Shown: positions 43,508 through 52,852, counted from the first letter of the stretch. The stretch: DNA of 64,000 nucleotides from Labilibaculum sp. DW002 (GCF_029029525.1 NZ_JAKJSC010000002.1:62001-126000), one strand, 5' to 3'. The notes: a model not told the origin generated them from the sequence alone. Numbers and translations: made by a program.

Positions 43508-45448
43508 ATGATCTCATTAAACAATCTTACGGTTGAATTTGGCGGCTTTACTTTGTTTAAGCAAGTTAGTTTTATTGTGAATACTCGCGATAGAATCGGT
43601 TTGGTGGGAAAGAATGGTGCAGGAAAATCAACACTCTTAAAAATCTTTGCTGGAAAACAGGAGGCTACTAAGGGGACAGTTAGTATACCTAACGAGATTA
43701 AGATTGGATATTTGCCTCAGCAAATGAAGCATGAGGATGGAAGAACGGTAATTGAAGAAGCTTTAACTGCTTTTGAAGAAGTGATTCAATTGGAGAAGGA
43801 GATTGCTCAAATAAATAATGAGATTGCCGAGCGTACAGATTACGAATCAGAGGAATATATGAAATTGATAAATCGTTTAACGGAAAAGAACGATAGGTTT
43901 CATATGATGGGAGGAGAGAATATTCAAGCTGAAGCAGAGCGTACTTTGTTAGGTTTAGGATTTTTACGTAGCGATTTTAATCGTCAGACTGATGAGTTTT
44001 CAGGCGGATGGCGAATGCGTATAGAATTGGTAAAGATATTACTTCGTCGTCCTAATGTATTTCTACTGGATGAGCCGACTAACCACTTGGATATTGAATC
44101 GATTCAATGGCTGGAAGATTTCTTGAAAACTTATCCTGGAGCTGTTGTGCTGGTTTCTCATGATAGAGCATTTCTTGATAATATTACCAATCGTACGGTT
44201 GAAATCTCGGTTGGAAAAATATACGATTATAAAGTATCCTATACAGAGTATGTCCAATTACATGCCGAGCGACGTGAGCAGCAGATGAAAGCTTACGTGA
44301 ATCAGCAAAAAATGATTAAGGATACCGAAGATTTTATAGAACGATTCCGTTATAAAGCTACTAAGTCGGTTCAGGTACAATCACGTGTAAAGCAATTAGA
44401 AAAGCTGGATCGAATTGAAGTAGATGAGGTTGACAATTCAAAGTTGAATTTGAAATTCCCACCAGCGCCTCGTTCAGGAGATTTGGTTTGTCAGGTGAAA
44501 GATTTGAGTAAATCTTATGGCGATAATCTAGTATTGAAAGACCTAGAGTTTGTTATTGAGCGTGGTGAAAAGTTAGCCTTTGTTGGTAAGAATGGCGAAG
44601 GTAAGTCGACCCTTGTAAAAGTGTTGATGGGCGAGTTGGATCATACGGGTATTTGTAAAATTGGACATAATGTGAAGATCGGTTACTTTGCACAGAATCA
44701 GGCGATGTTACTTGATGAGAATAAAACGGTTTTCGATACAATTGATGATGTTGCCGTGGGAGATGTACGAACTAAGATTCGTGATATTCTGGGAGCATTC
44801 ATGTTTGGTGGCGAAGATATCGATAAGAAGGTGAAAGTTTTATCAGGAGGAGAGCGTTCGCGATTGGCTATGATTCGTCTTTTGCTGGAACCTGTAAACT
44901 TGCTTGTTCTTGATGAGCCTACCAACCATCTTGATATGAAATCGAAGGATGTGTTAAAAGAAGCACTTTTGAAATTTGAAGGAACGGTAATTGTTGTTTC
45001 GCACGATAGAGAGTTTCTGGATGGTTTATCTTCTAAGGTATATGAGTTTACGAATAAGAAGATAAAAGAACATTTGGGTGGTATTTATTCATTTCTTCAG
45101 AATAAGAAAATGGATTCTTTGAAGGAGCTGGAAGTAAAGAAAAATATCGTACAAACGCAGGTGGAAATAGCTCCTTCGGATAATAAAATGAATTATTTGG
45201 AGCGCAAAGAAATGAGTAAAAAGATTTCCAAAATGGAAAGGGCGGTCTCTACTGCAGAAGACAATATTGCGCGTTTCGAAGAGCAAATTGTCGAGATGGA
45301 AGACATGCTAGCCAATCCAGAAAAAATGCAAGATCAAAGTTTGTTCTCAAAATATGAACAAGCAAAGAAAGATCTTGAAAATGAAATGACAGCGTGGGAG
45401 AATTACAATGAAGAACTTGAAAATTTAATTGCTGAAAAAGGAGAATAA
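43508..45448 (+). CDS. ABC-F family ATPase (Uup/EttA-like)
   Basis: 646 residues, two ABC domains in one chain without membrane segments. Domain 1: GLVGKNGAGKSTLL, signature SGGWRMRIELVKILL, LLDEPTNHLDI. An ~80-residue linker (P-site tRNA interaction motif) has DTEDFIERFRYKATKSVQVQ. Domain 2: AFVGKNGEGKSTLV, LSGGERSRLAMIRLL, VLDEPTNHLDM. The C-terminal extension is an Arg/Lys/Glu-rich coiled coil of ~110 residues, as in Uup. ABC-F proteins bind the ribosomal E site and rescue or pace translation; some give resistance to ribosome-targeting antibiotics. The subtype cannot be fixed here. Confidence 0.92.
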   Translation: MISLNNLTVEFGGFTLFKQVSFIVNTRDRIGLVGKNGAGKSTLLKIFAGKQEATKGTVSIPNEIKIGYLPQQMKHEDGRTVIEEALTAFEEVIQLEKEIAQINNEIAERTDYESEEYMKLINRLTEKNDRFHMMGGENIQAEAERTLLGLGFLRSDFNRQTDEFSGGWRMRIELVKILLRRPNVFLLDEPTNHLDIESIQWLEDFLKTYPGAVVLVSHDRAFLDNITNRTVEISVGKIYDYKVSYTEYVQLHAERREQQMKAYVNQQKMIKDTEDFIERFRYKATKSVQVQSRVKQLEKLDRIEVDEVDNSKLNLKFPPAPRSGDLVCQVKDLSKSYGDNLVLKDLEFVIERGEKLAFVGKNGEGKSTLVKVLMGELDHTGICKIGHNVKIGYFAQNQAMLLDENKTVFDTIDDVAVGDVRTKIRDILGAFMFGGEDIDKKVKVLSGGERSRLAMIRLLLEPVNLLVLDEPTNHLDMKSKDVLKEALLKFEGTVIVVSHDREFLDGLSSKVYEFTNKKIKEHLGGIYSFLQNKKMDSLKELEVKKNIVQTQVEIAPSDNKMNYLERKEMSKKISKMERAVSTAEDNIARFEEQIVEMEDMLANPEKMQDQSLFSKYEQAKKDLENEMTAWENYNEELENLIAEKGE

Positions 45449-45528
45449 GAGTGGGGCTATACTCAAAAAAAATGTGAATAATATTCTTAGTGATTTTTGC
45501 GTGATTTTTCTTTATCTTAAAAGAAAAA

Positions 45529-46770
45529 ATGCCCAAACTATCTGCTCACCCAACCCATCTTAACGAACGCATTAAATCCCTCGATATCCTTCGCGGATTT
45601 GCCCTTTTAGGGATTTTACTAATTAATATTCTTCTGTTCGCATTGCCGAATGCCGCATTTTCAAACCCTTCGGTTATGGGGGACTTATCCTCTTCAGATC
45701 ACTTTTCGTATTATTTGGTTCATGTTTTTGGAGAACTTAAATTCATGACAATGTTTTCGATCCTTTTTGGAGCAGGAATACTTCTGTTCATAACAAGGTT
45801 AGAGAATAAGGAAATTGATGGTTCTAAAATTCACATTAGAAGAATGCTTTGGCTTCTTTTATTTGGTATGATACATGCCTATTTTATCTGGTTTGGAGAC
45901 ATTTTAGTAGCCTATTCCTTAATTGGTTTAATTGCAGTTTTATTACGAAAAATGAAGGATCAATGGAAGATTGTATTGTGTGTAATTTTGTACCTCATTC
46001 CAATGGGATTTTTCTATATGATTGGTAGCCTTTTTGAAAGTATGCCTAAAGAAATGGCAGCAGATGCAATGAAAGATTTTAGTCCATCACAAGACCTATT
46101 AAAGGCAGAAATTGATTTGTACCAAGTTGGTTCGTGGTTCGATATTTTTGTGAAACGTGCTAAATTGAATATGAATTATCAAGTTGGATCATTTTTTATG
46201 CTCTCTATGTGGAGAACTACTGGGATGATGCTTTTGGGTATGGTTCTATTGAATAAAGGCATATTGTCTGCTGAAAAATCAAAATTGTTTTATTTGATTT
46301 TGGCTGTTGTTGGATTAACTGTTGGAACTCTTTTCAGTAATGAGGGAATTCATCAGATGATTGAAGCAAAGTGGGAGGTAATCCATTTTTTTAAGTTTGG
46401 TTATCAATTTAATTATTTCGGCAGCTTATTCACTTCTTTAGGCTACATTGGCTTGATCATCTTGATTTATCAAATGAAAATTTTACAATTTTTGACAAAA
46501 GCTCTCGAAGCAGTTGGTCGAATGGCTTTTACGAACTACCTTTGCCAATCCATAATTTGTTCCATCATTTTTTATAGTTATGGCTTTGGAATGTTTGCAC
46601 GCTTCTCTAGAATTGAACTGCTTGCATTGGTCGCACTGATCTGGATATTCCAAATGATTTCATCTTATTACTGGTTGAAATATTATAGAATGGGACCATT
46701 TGAATGGTTGTGGCGTTATCTAACTTATAAAGAAAAACCACAATTATCACTAAATGTAAAACACCAATAA
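45529..46770 (+). CDS. DUF418-domain membrane protein
   Basis: 413 residues with about nine to ten membrane segments. The N-terminal ERIKSLDILRGFALLGILLINI is the typical opening of the family. The C-terminal DUF418 domain contains LEAVGRMAFTNYLCQSIICS, FGMFARFSRIELLALVALIWI and the end YYRMGPFEWLWRYLTY, all strongly conserved in family members. The function of DUF418 proteins is not established; they resemble acyltransferase-3-like membrane proteins. It is 12 nt upstream of rlmB, on the same strand. Confidence 0.88.
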   Translation: MPKLSAHPTHLNERIKSLDILRGFALLGILLINILLFALPNAAFSNPSVMGDLSSSDHFSYYLVHVFGELKFMTMFSILFGAGILLFITRLENKEIDGSKIHIRRMLWLLLFGMIHAYFIWFGDILVAYSLIGLIAVLLRKMKDQWKIVLCVILYLIPMGFFYMIGSLFESMPKEMAADAMKDFSPSQDLLKAEIDLYQVGSWFDIFVKRAKLNMNYQVGSFFMLSMWRTTGMMLLGMVLLNKGILSAEKSKLFYLILAVVGLTVGTLFSNEGIHQMIEAKWEVIHFFKFGYQFNYFGSLFTSLGYIGLIILIYQMKILQFLTKALEAVGRMAFTNYLCQSIICSIIFYSYGFGMFARFSRIELLALVALIWIFQMISSYYWLKYYRMGPFEWLWRYLTYKEKPQLSLNVKHQ

Positions 46771-46782
46771 GCAAATTGATAA

Positions 46783-47523
46783 ATGGCTAAACAAAGACAG
46801 GAAATGTTGTTCGGAATTAGAGCAACGATGGAAGCGATTAAAAGCGAAAAAGAAATAGAAAAAGTATTACTACAAACTGGTTTATCTGGTAACTTATTTC
46901 AAGAATTATTCGATTTAATTCGCGAAAAAGGTGTAGAATATCAATTTGTGCCTTCTGAAAAGATAAAATCTTTAGATCAGCATAATAATCAGGGTGTTAT
47001 TGCTTTAATTGTGCCAATTCCTTACCAGGAAATAGAGGACGTGATTCCGCAGATTTTAGCGGAAGGGAAAACACCTTTAATTTTGATTTTAGATCAGATT
47101 ACTGATGTGAGAAACTTTGGAGCTATCGCTCGTTCAGCAGAATGTGCTGGGGTACAGGCGATCATTATTCCATTCAAAAACTCGGCTAAGATTACACCAG
47201 ATTCAATTAAAACATCAGCTGGAGCTTTGTATAACATTCCAGTTTGTAGAGTTCAAAATTTGAAAACAACAGCGCGTAATTTAAAGAAAGAAGGAATTCG
47301 TATTGTAGCTGCAACTGAGAAAGCAGAAAAAGTATATACAGAAGGAGATTTTTCATTGGCTACTGCAATTATTATGGGGTCAGAGGATACTGGTATCGAA
47401 GATGCATTGTTGCGCTTAGCGGATGAGCAAGTTAAAATTCCAATTACAGGTTCTATTGAATCTTTAAATGTATCGGTTGCTGCATCACTAATGGTGTATG
47501 AAGCGGTTCGTCAAAGAGGATAA
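46783..47523 (+). CDS. rlmB: 23S rRNA (guanosine-2'-O-)-methyltransferase RlmB
   Basis: 246 residues. An N-terminal L30-like substrate-binding domain (FGIRATMEAIKSEKEIEKVL) is followed by a SpoU domain with the knotted SAM site: ILDQITDVRNFGAIARSAEC (motif 1), IMGSEDTGIEDALL (motif 2) and IPITGSIESLNVSVAAS (motif 3). It 2'-O-methylates a conserved guanosine in 23S rRNA. It closes the DUF418 pair and is followed by a strong terminator. Confidence 0.95.
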   Translation: MAKQRQEMLFGIRATMEAIKSEKEIEKVLLQTGLSGNLFQELFDLIREKGVEYQFVPSEKIKSLDQHNNQGVIALIVPIPYQEIEDVIPQILAEGKTPLILILDQITDVRNFGAIARSAECAGVQAIIIPFKNSAKITPDSIKTSAGALYNIPVCRVQNLKTTARNLKKEGIRIVAATEKAEKVYTEGDFSLATAIIMGSEDTGIEDALLRLADEQVKIPITGSIESLNVSVAASLMVYEAVRQRG

Positions 47524-47546
47524 ATAGTAAACAAGACGATATATCG

Positions 47547-47580
47547 AACGCAAGAATTTAATTCTTGCGTTTTTTATTTT
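47547..47580. terminator. terminator between rlmB and the convergent RdhA-like gene
   Basis: Stem AACGCAAGAA/TTCTTGCGTT with a TTTAA loop and six T on the plus strand. The opposing gene ends inside its T tail (stop at 47574). Confidence 0.9.
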
Positions 47581-48932
47581 TCTTTAACCCAGCTTGGCAT
47601 ATCAGCCGATTTGGGTTTTCTGCCATAAAAGAAATCATCTAAAGGAACAGCAATTCGTCTAAACAGAGGCGAATGTTTTATGCCCCAACGAATAGAGTTG
47701 TGCAGAAGGTTATCTGGGTGGGAATATGGGCAAGTAGCCATGCAACGACCACAATCTGTGCCTGCTTTAGCCCAGTAGGTAAAGCATGCCTCAGAATTAA
47801 TTTGCCAGCGTTTAATACCATTTACTTGTTTTGGGGTATCAAAAGATATTGCTTTGCTTGGACAAACATCGGCACATTTCTTACAGCGGTTGCAGAAATC
47901 TAACATACTGTGGTTCTGTTGATATTTGTGAACTGGAATTTCAAAATTAGTTGTAACAACCCCTAAGCGAACTCGAGGACCCTCTTTTGGAGTCATTAAT
48001 AAGCCCATACGGCCAATTTCTCCTAATCCAGCATCTCTTGCTACCAAAGGACAAACAACTTCGTAATTTCCATCAATATGAGCTTTGGCCGAATAGCCTA
48101 AGCTTCTTAAAAATTGACCAATTTGTATCGCAATTCGACCTGCTTCTAAATATTGTTGTCCTGATTCCATGACAATTGAGGCTTGCGGTGCTGCAGTCAC
48201 CATTTCTTGCGTCATTTCTACAGTAAATGCAATTGCATATTGATGATGCTCTTTTATTTCTTGCCCATAACTTTCTCCTCGGCCTTTATGGGAATAATAG
48301 TGGTAGTTTTCTATTTTAGTAAAACCAATGTTCAAAGCTCCTAATTTCTTACTCCATCCAATTAAAAATTCTAACATTCTTTCAGGAGATATCTCTTCTT
48401 TCTTTTGGTTTACAGGGCCATCAATGGCATCTTTAAATTGATCTACAGTGTAAAAACTTGCGTTAGATGCTGCATAGGCCAATTTATTGTAAAAGATTGA
48501 TTTGTTAGATAATAGACCTGCTTCTTTTCGAAATTCATTGTCAGTTGCCTTACGATTTGGATTCTTTGAGTAATAATCTTCGTACCTCTGACTCCCTGGT
48601 TTTAATTCATTTCTCGAGAACATGATGTCCCGCTCATCAATTTGTGTTTTAGGAAAGCGATCAGTTCTATTTTTCGAAGTAGGTAGTGGAATACTAAATG
48701 CTACTGCTGTTAATATCAGATCAATTAATAGTATGATTGCTACAATTTCCCATGAATATTGCCAAGATAAAAAATAAGGAATTGGCAAAATTATTGCAAT
48801 AAGGAGAGCTCTAAAACTTGCTCTTTTCTCATTCTCGAACCAGAATATAATAGCACTATATAACAGCCCAATAAAGAATATAATAGCACAAGTCAAACAA
48901 AAATATAATGCCAAAGTAGATATCAAATCCAT
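47574..48932 (-). CDS. membrane-anchored reductive-dehalogenase-like (RdhA/QueG-related) iron-sulfur protein
   Basis: 452 residues. Three membrane segments in the first ~90 residues (LALYFCLTCAIIFFIGLLYS, LLIAIILPIPYFLSW, IILLIDLILTAVAFSIPLP) replace the Tat signal of respiratory dehalogenases. The rest is the RdhA-like cobamide-binding region (YAIAFTVEM, SGQQYLEAGRIAIQIGQFLR, CPLVARDAGLGEIGRMGLL, PRVRLGVVTT). At the C-terminus are two 4Fe-4S motifs: CNRCKKCADVCP and C-x10-CGRCMATCP. The second, with its FTYWAKAG insertion, is the RdhA pattern, not the QueG one. Expected: a cobalamin-dependent reductase or dehalogenase at the cytoplasmic membrane. Substrate unknown. No separate RdhB anchor is adjacent. 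Confidence 0.78.
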   Translation of the reverse strand: MDLISTLALYFCLTCAIIFFIGLLYSAIIFWFENEKRASFRALLIAIILPIPYFLSWQYSWEIVAIILLIDLILTAVAFSIPLPTSKNRTDRFPKTQIDERDIMFSRNELKPGSQRYEDYYSKNPNRKATDNEFRKEAGLLSNKSIFYNKLAYAASNASFYTVDQFKDAIDGPVNQKKEEISPERMLEFLIGWSKKLGALNIGFTKIENYHYYSHKGRGESYGQEIKEHHQYAIAFTVEMTQEMVTAAPQASIVMESGQQYLEAGRIAIQIGQFLRSLGYSAKAHIDGNYEVVCPLVARDAGLGEIGRMGLLMTPKEGPRVRLGVVTTNFEIPVHKYQQNHSMLDFCNRCKKCADVCPSKAISFDTPKQVNGIKRWQINSEACFTYWAKAGTDCGRCMATCPYSHPDNLLHNSIRWGIKHSPLFRRIAVPLDDFFYGRKPKSADMPSWVKEK

Positions 48933-49254
48933 AGGAGTAAAAATTTAGAGGATTGAAAGATAAAAGTATTTTCGCAGCTTGCTTTTGTTTCCTTCTAATT
49001 TGGACTCTTTCTTTGGTTGAGTTTGGTTTAAAAAAGAATTACCCGAATCAAATGAATTTGATCCGGGTAATTATCTATAGTAATATTAGGGTTAGAATGC
49101 TTTTTTATTCTGATTACTGAAAGTTGCTTACATCACTTGTGTTTGCTACGCTTTTCAGATTCAGCACCGCTAATTTGCATAAATTAATTCTTCTATGCAA
49201 ACGTTTCCTTAATCTTTTTACTAATACTTCAATATTTATGGGTATAATCCCAAC
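48933..49254 (-). other. non-coding region after the KAS III gene, structured
   Basis: 322 nt. It holds the minus-strand terminator at 49030-49072 and, between it and the KAS III stop, a segment with inverted repeats (TTTGCATA...TATGCAAA and GTTTGC...GCAAAC on the minus strand). No ORF with a normal start is convincing, although one frame stays open for ~48 codons after the KAS III stop without an ATG. Confidence 0.5.
49030..49072 (-). terminator. terminator downstream of the KAS III gene
   Basis: Minus strand: AATTACCCG pairs with CGGGTAATT, with ATCAAA/TTTGAT inside, then a run of six T. It is ~180 nt beyond the KAS III stop codon, so it would close a long 3' UTR. Confidence 0.75.
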
Positions 49255-50340
49255 TTATACCTTATAAACAAAGGCATTAATGCTCATACCAGCACCTACT
49301 GATGCGAATATAAGGTTATCTCCTGTTTCAAATTCATGACCTTCCAATTCTCCTTTCGCAATCATATCGTAAAGAATAGGTACGGTTGCTACCGAGTTAT
49401 TTCCCATTTTTTTGATAATCATTGGCATAATATCTTCCGGAACTTTTCTTTCACCGTACAAGCGAAATAAGCGTTTGGCAATGGCCTCGTCCATTTTTTC
49501 GTTGGCTTGATGGATTAGAACTTTTTTGATATCATTTAATCCTAAGCCAGCTTTTTCTATACTCTCCTTTACCAATTGCGGCACATTTGAAATAACATAT
49601 TCGTAGATTTTATGCCCGTGCATTTTTATGAATAGATTGTTGCTGTTTCCTTCAAAATCAATATTGTCCGAAACATCCGCACGTAAAAAGAATGCTTCGT
49701 TTTTAGTGTCGGTTCTCATGGCATGAGACAATATTCCAGATTCTTCTTCTGCTTCACATGCTTCTAATATCGTTGCACCTGCTCCATCTGCATAAATCAT
49801 AGAATCTCTATCGTGAGGATCGCAAACCCTTGAAAGGGTTTCAGCACCAATAACCATTACACGTTTAGCATCGCCCGATTTTATGAAGTAGTTAGCTTGA
49901 ATCATGGCTTGAATCCAACCAGGACATCCGAAAAGAATATCGTAGGCTACGGTTTGCGGGTTTTCGATTTGAAGCAGATTCTTCACTTTTGCAGCTAAAC
50001 AAGGCAATTGATTTGTTAAAGTGGAATCAGGTTTTACATCGCCGAAATTATGAGCAACAAGAATATAATCAAGACTTTCTTTATCGATTCCGGATGATTC
50101 TAACGCTCTGCTTGCAGCGATATAAGCCAAATCAGAATTTTGCTGATCAGTAGCGGCATATTTTCTTTCTGTAATTCCAGTTATATCCTTAAATTTCTCA
50201 ATAATTTCCTCATTGGGAGTTTCAATTTTTTTGCCATTAGGCTCGAAAAAATCATGATTCAAAAAGTGTTCATTTTTAACTTGGACAGTTGGGATATAAC
50301 TACCCGACCCAACAATTTTCGAAAATCTTTTGGTACTCAT
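49255..50340 (-). CDS. 3-oxoacyl-ACP synthase III-family enzyme (FabH-like)
   Basis: 361 residues from the ATG at 50338-50340; the frame is open 17 codons further up. Thiolase-fold condensing enzyme with the Cys-His-Asn triad: Cys139 in FGCPGWIQAM, His277 in LIHQANEKM, Asn314 in MGNNSVATVP. Other conserved parts are IVGSGSYIPT, YADGAGATILEA and ASVGAGMSINAF. It carries an insertion before the catalytic Cys relative to E. coli FabH and is not next to fatty-acid genes. It may make a specialised beta-keto product or initiate a branched-chain or polyketide pathway, not bulk fatty acids. The usual acyl donor is unknown. Confidence 0.87.
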   Translation of the reverse strand: MSTKRFSKIVGSGSYIPTVQVKNEHFLNHDFFEPNGKKIETPNEEIIEKFKDITGITERKYAATDQQNSDLAYIAASRALESSGIDKESLDYILVAHNFGDVKPDSTLTNQLPCLAAKVKNLLQIENPQTVAYDILFGCPGWIQAMIQANYFIKSGDAKRVMVIGAETLSRVCDPHDRDSMIYADGAGATILEACEAEEESGILSHAMRTDTKNEAFFLRADVSDNIDFEGNSNNLFIKMHGHKIYEYVISNVPQLVKESIEKAGLGLNDIKKVLIHQANEKMDEAIAKRLFRLYGERKVPEDIMPMIIKKMGNNSVATVPILYDMIAKGELEGHEFETGDNLIFASVGAGMSINAFVYKV

Positions 50341-50593
50341 TGTTATTGTTTTTGTTTCAAATAATAAATATGCCCTTTGTTTATGGAGCACAAAATTTTC
50401 TTAGAGACTAGTTCTTTATGTGTCCGAAAGATTAATGTTTAAAAGCCAAATCGTACGAAGATTTGGCGTTAGGTGTGGGGCTAAGGTAAAAAATAAATTT
50501 AAAATGGATGATTTTTTAACAAGAAATTAAGATCTGAAACAGTTAGTGTTAGTTGAAAGTTGTTTATAATAAATGACTTGAGTGTTTGGGAGC

Positions 50594-51148
50594 TTATTTT
50601 AATAGTTTTTCTTTTAAGCTCTTATCAACAGGTTTTTTGCACAGCCAAATACCAAATAGTGCTTGTTTAAATGATAATCCATTAATGGAATCTTTTAATT
50701 CACCATTTTTATAAACCATGGTACCGCTTTCGGTTGTGTACATAAATTCAAAAACATCCTCTTTTTCAATGCCTCCACTAAAAACAGAGATAAACTCGTC
50801 AATTTCTGATTGAATATGTGCCATTTCACCATTGGTTGAGTTTTTAAATCCATCTCTAGTTGCCTTTTCCATTTTTTCAGACGTAATTAGACCAGAAATT
50901 ATTTGAAGACGAATTCCCATGCTTTCATCTTTTGAAATGATCTGCTCAGCATCATTTATATCTGTAGAAAGATACAATCCCATTGCATACATATCCATCC
51001 ATAATTTAACTCTTGTACCTGCACCTTGCAATTGCATCCGATTTTCTTTTACGAGCATTTCGTTTGGAAGCTCAACGCCTCCTACTTTAGTTTGAGAAAA
51101 AGCAGATAAACTTGAGATTAAAAATAGTAGGATAAGAAAATTTTTCAT
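50594..51148 (-). CDS. exported chalcone-isomerase-fold protein
   Basis: 184 residues. Signal peptide FLILLFLISSLSAFSQ, then the CHI-like domain of bacterial secreted proteins: TKVGGVELPNEM, LQGAGTRVKLWMDMYAMGLYL, a central helix pair, and the C-terminal YKNGELKDSINGLSFKQALFGIWL. Eukaryotic relatives are chalcone isomerases or fatty-acid-binding proteins; the bacterial group has no established enzyme activity and may bind a lipid. Located in the periplasm. Followed by a SemiSWEET gene on the same strand. Confidence 0.85.
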   Translation of the reverse strand: MKNFLILLFLISSLSAFSQTKVGGVELPNEMLVKENRMQLQGAGTRVKLWMDMYAMGLYLSTDINDAEQIISKDESMGIRLQIISGLITSEKMEKATRDGFKNSTNGEMAHIQSEIDEFISVFSGGIEKEDVFEFMYTTESGTMVYKNGELKDSINGLSFKQALFGIWLCKKPVDKSLKEKLLK

Positions 51149-51188
51149 TGTGTTTTTTTTGTGGTGTGTGGTGAAAATAATTTAAGTT

Positions 51189-51482
51189 TTAGGCATAAAA
51201 GAGTTTGGCATAACACAGGTAAAAAGTGGCTATAATATTAACTAAATAATTGAGCCAAAGTGGGTATTGTCTTTTGCCAGATTTTAAATCTCCATTTACA
51301 ATATAGATAAAAGTAAAGAACACTCCAAAAGACCACATTAATAGAAATGACCAGTTAAAGCTCGAAACATCATGTGTTTTGTACGTTTGCACCACTTGTG
51401 GGATCACTCCAATACTTAAAATTATATTTCCGAACCATCCTAATGATTCAAAAAAATCCAGTTTTTTAATCGCAGTTTTCAT
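51189..51482 (-). CDS. SemiSWEET/PQ-loop small membrane transporter
   Basis: 97 residues, three membrane segments, the length of a bacterial SemiSWEET. The PQ-loop motif is clear: LSIGVIPQVVQTYKTHDVSS, then the WSFLLMWSFGVFFTFIYIVNG helix and the third segment LVNIIATFYLCYAKLF. SemiSWEETs work as dimers and carry mono- or disaccharides across the inner membrane without energy coupling. It lies 13 nt after the MscS stop and 40 nt before the CHI-like gene, so the three genes may be one operon. Confidence 0.85.
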   Translation of the reverse strand: MKTAIKKLDFFESLGWFGNIILSIGVIPQVVQTYKTHDVSSFNWSFLLMWSFGVFFTFIYIVNGDLKSGKRQYPLWLNYLVNIIATFYLCYAKLFYA

Positions 51483-51495
51483 ATTTGTTGATGTC

Positions 51496-52734
51496 TTAGT
51501 TTACGAGTTTATTAAAATCATCGCCAGTTGGGTTCTGGAATACACGAAGATTAAATTCAGGAACAATTGCTAAAATATGATCGAAAATATCAGCCTGTAT
51601 GGCTTCGTAGTTGGCCCAGGCTTGATCATTTGAAAAAACATAGATTTCTAATGGTAGACCTTTTTCTGTAGGCTGCAATTGACGAACAAGAAAGGTCATC
51701 CCATCATGAATCTTTGGATTTTGGTGCAGATAAGCTTCAACATATTTTCGGAACGTACCAATATTGGTTAATCTTCTTTGATTAATAGGAATTTCGCCTT
51801 CGGAATTGTCGGTTCTAATTTCCTTCTTTTTTTCAATCAGATAGTCCTTTAATAAGTGAATTTTTTCAAATTTTACGATTTCTTCGTCACTTAGAAAATG
51901 AATGGATTTGACATCTATGTTTAAATGGCGTTTTATTCTTCTTCCTCCAGATTCTTCCATTCCTTTCCAGTTGCTGAAAGATTCAGATACAAGTGAATAG
52001 GTAGGAATCGTGCTAATGGTTTTATCCCAATTCTGAACTTTAACAGTGTTCAAACTAATATCTATTACAGTTCCATCTGTACCCTTGGAAGGCATGGAAA
52101 TCCAATCTCCAATATTTACCATTTTGTCAGCTGAAAGCTGAATAGAAGCAACAAAGCCAAGTATAGTGTCCTTGAAAATTAATAAAATAACGGCAGCAAA
52201 AGCTCCCATTCCAGCAATTATTGTTAATGGATCCTTATCTATAAATAGAGCTAAAATGGAAATAATTCCCATTGCATAGAAAAAGATTTTTACAATTTGC
52301 AAAAAGCCTTTTATAGGTCTTGTTTTGCTAACAGGTCTTGTATTGTAAATGTCGTTACCTGCATTTAGAAAAGTATCAATTAGCATAATTGCCAATATCA
52401 CCATATAAACATAGGCTCCATTCTGGAGAAAATTACTTAAGCCGATATGATCAATTAGACCAGCACTATAGTAAATTATTGAGGCTGGAGCAAAGTGAGC
52501 AATTTTATCGAATACTTTTCTTTCGAGAAGGATATCATCCCAATGTGTTTTGGTTTTGCGAACAAGCTTTGTAATGATTGATATGAGAACTTTTTTTGCA
52601 ATTAAATCAGCGGCCCAAGCTACTATAAGAACGATAATAACGGCAATTATGGACTGTAAAATGATCGCCCAATATTCGGTTATGCCTCCATTTACTAACC
52701 AATTCTTTAATTGAACGCCTAAAAGCTCTTTCAT
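51496..52734 (-). CDS. mechanosensitive ion channel (MscS family)
   Basis: 412 residues. Five membrane segments in the first ~190 residues; the last, pore-lining one is rich in Gly/Ala (LTIIAGMGAFAAVILLIFKD, TILGFVASIQLSADKMVNIGD). The C-terminal cytoplasmic domain has the MscS beta domain (GDWISMPSKGTDGTVIDISL, NTVKVQNWDKTISTIPTYSL) and a mixed domain typical of the longer YbdG/MscM type. Opens under membrane tension to release solutes. First gene of the probable MscS-SemiSWEET-CHI run on the minus strand. Confidence 0.93.
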   Translation of the reverse strand: MKELLGVQLKNWLVNGGITEYWAIILQSIIAVIIVLIVAWAADLIAKKVLISIITKLVRKTKTHWDDILLERKVFDKIAHFAPASIIYYSAGLIDHIGLSNFLQNGAYVYMVILAIMLIDTFLNAGNDIYNTRPVSKTRPIKGFLQIVKIFFYAMGIISILALFIDKDPLTIIAGMGAFAAVILLIFKDTILGFVASIQLSADKMVNIGDWISMPSKGTDGTVIDISLNTVKVQNWDKTISTIPTYSLVSESFSNWKGMEESGGRRIKRHLNIDVKSIHFLSDEEIVKFEKIHLLKDYLIEKKKEIRTDNSEGEIPINQRRLTNIGTFRKYVEAYLHQNPKIHDGMTFLVRQLQPTEKGLPLEIYVFSNDQAWANYEAIQADIFDHILAIVPEFNLRVFQNPTGDDFNKLVN

Positions 52735-52852
52735 GAGATATTAATTTATATGTTTTAAATAAAAAATCTAAGATATCTATTCCTATCTGCAATTGAAAAG
52801 TGAAAGTCATAATATTTTGTACTTTTAGCTTATAAACAACAAAACAACAACT

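Noticed and set aside
47574-48932. Calling this gene queG (epoxyqueuosine reductase)
   Set aside because: QueG lacks the three N-terminal membrane helices and the FTYWAKAG insert between the cysteines of the second cluster; the RdhA-like pattern fits better.
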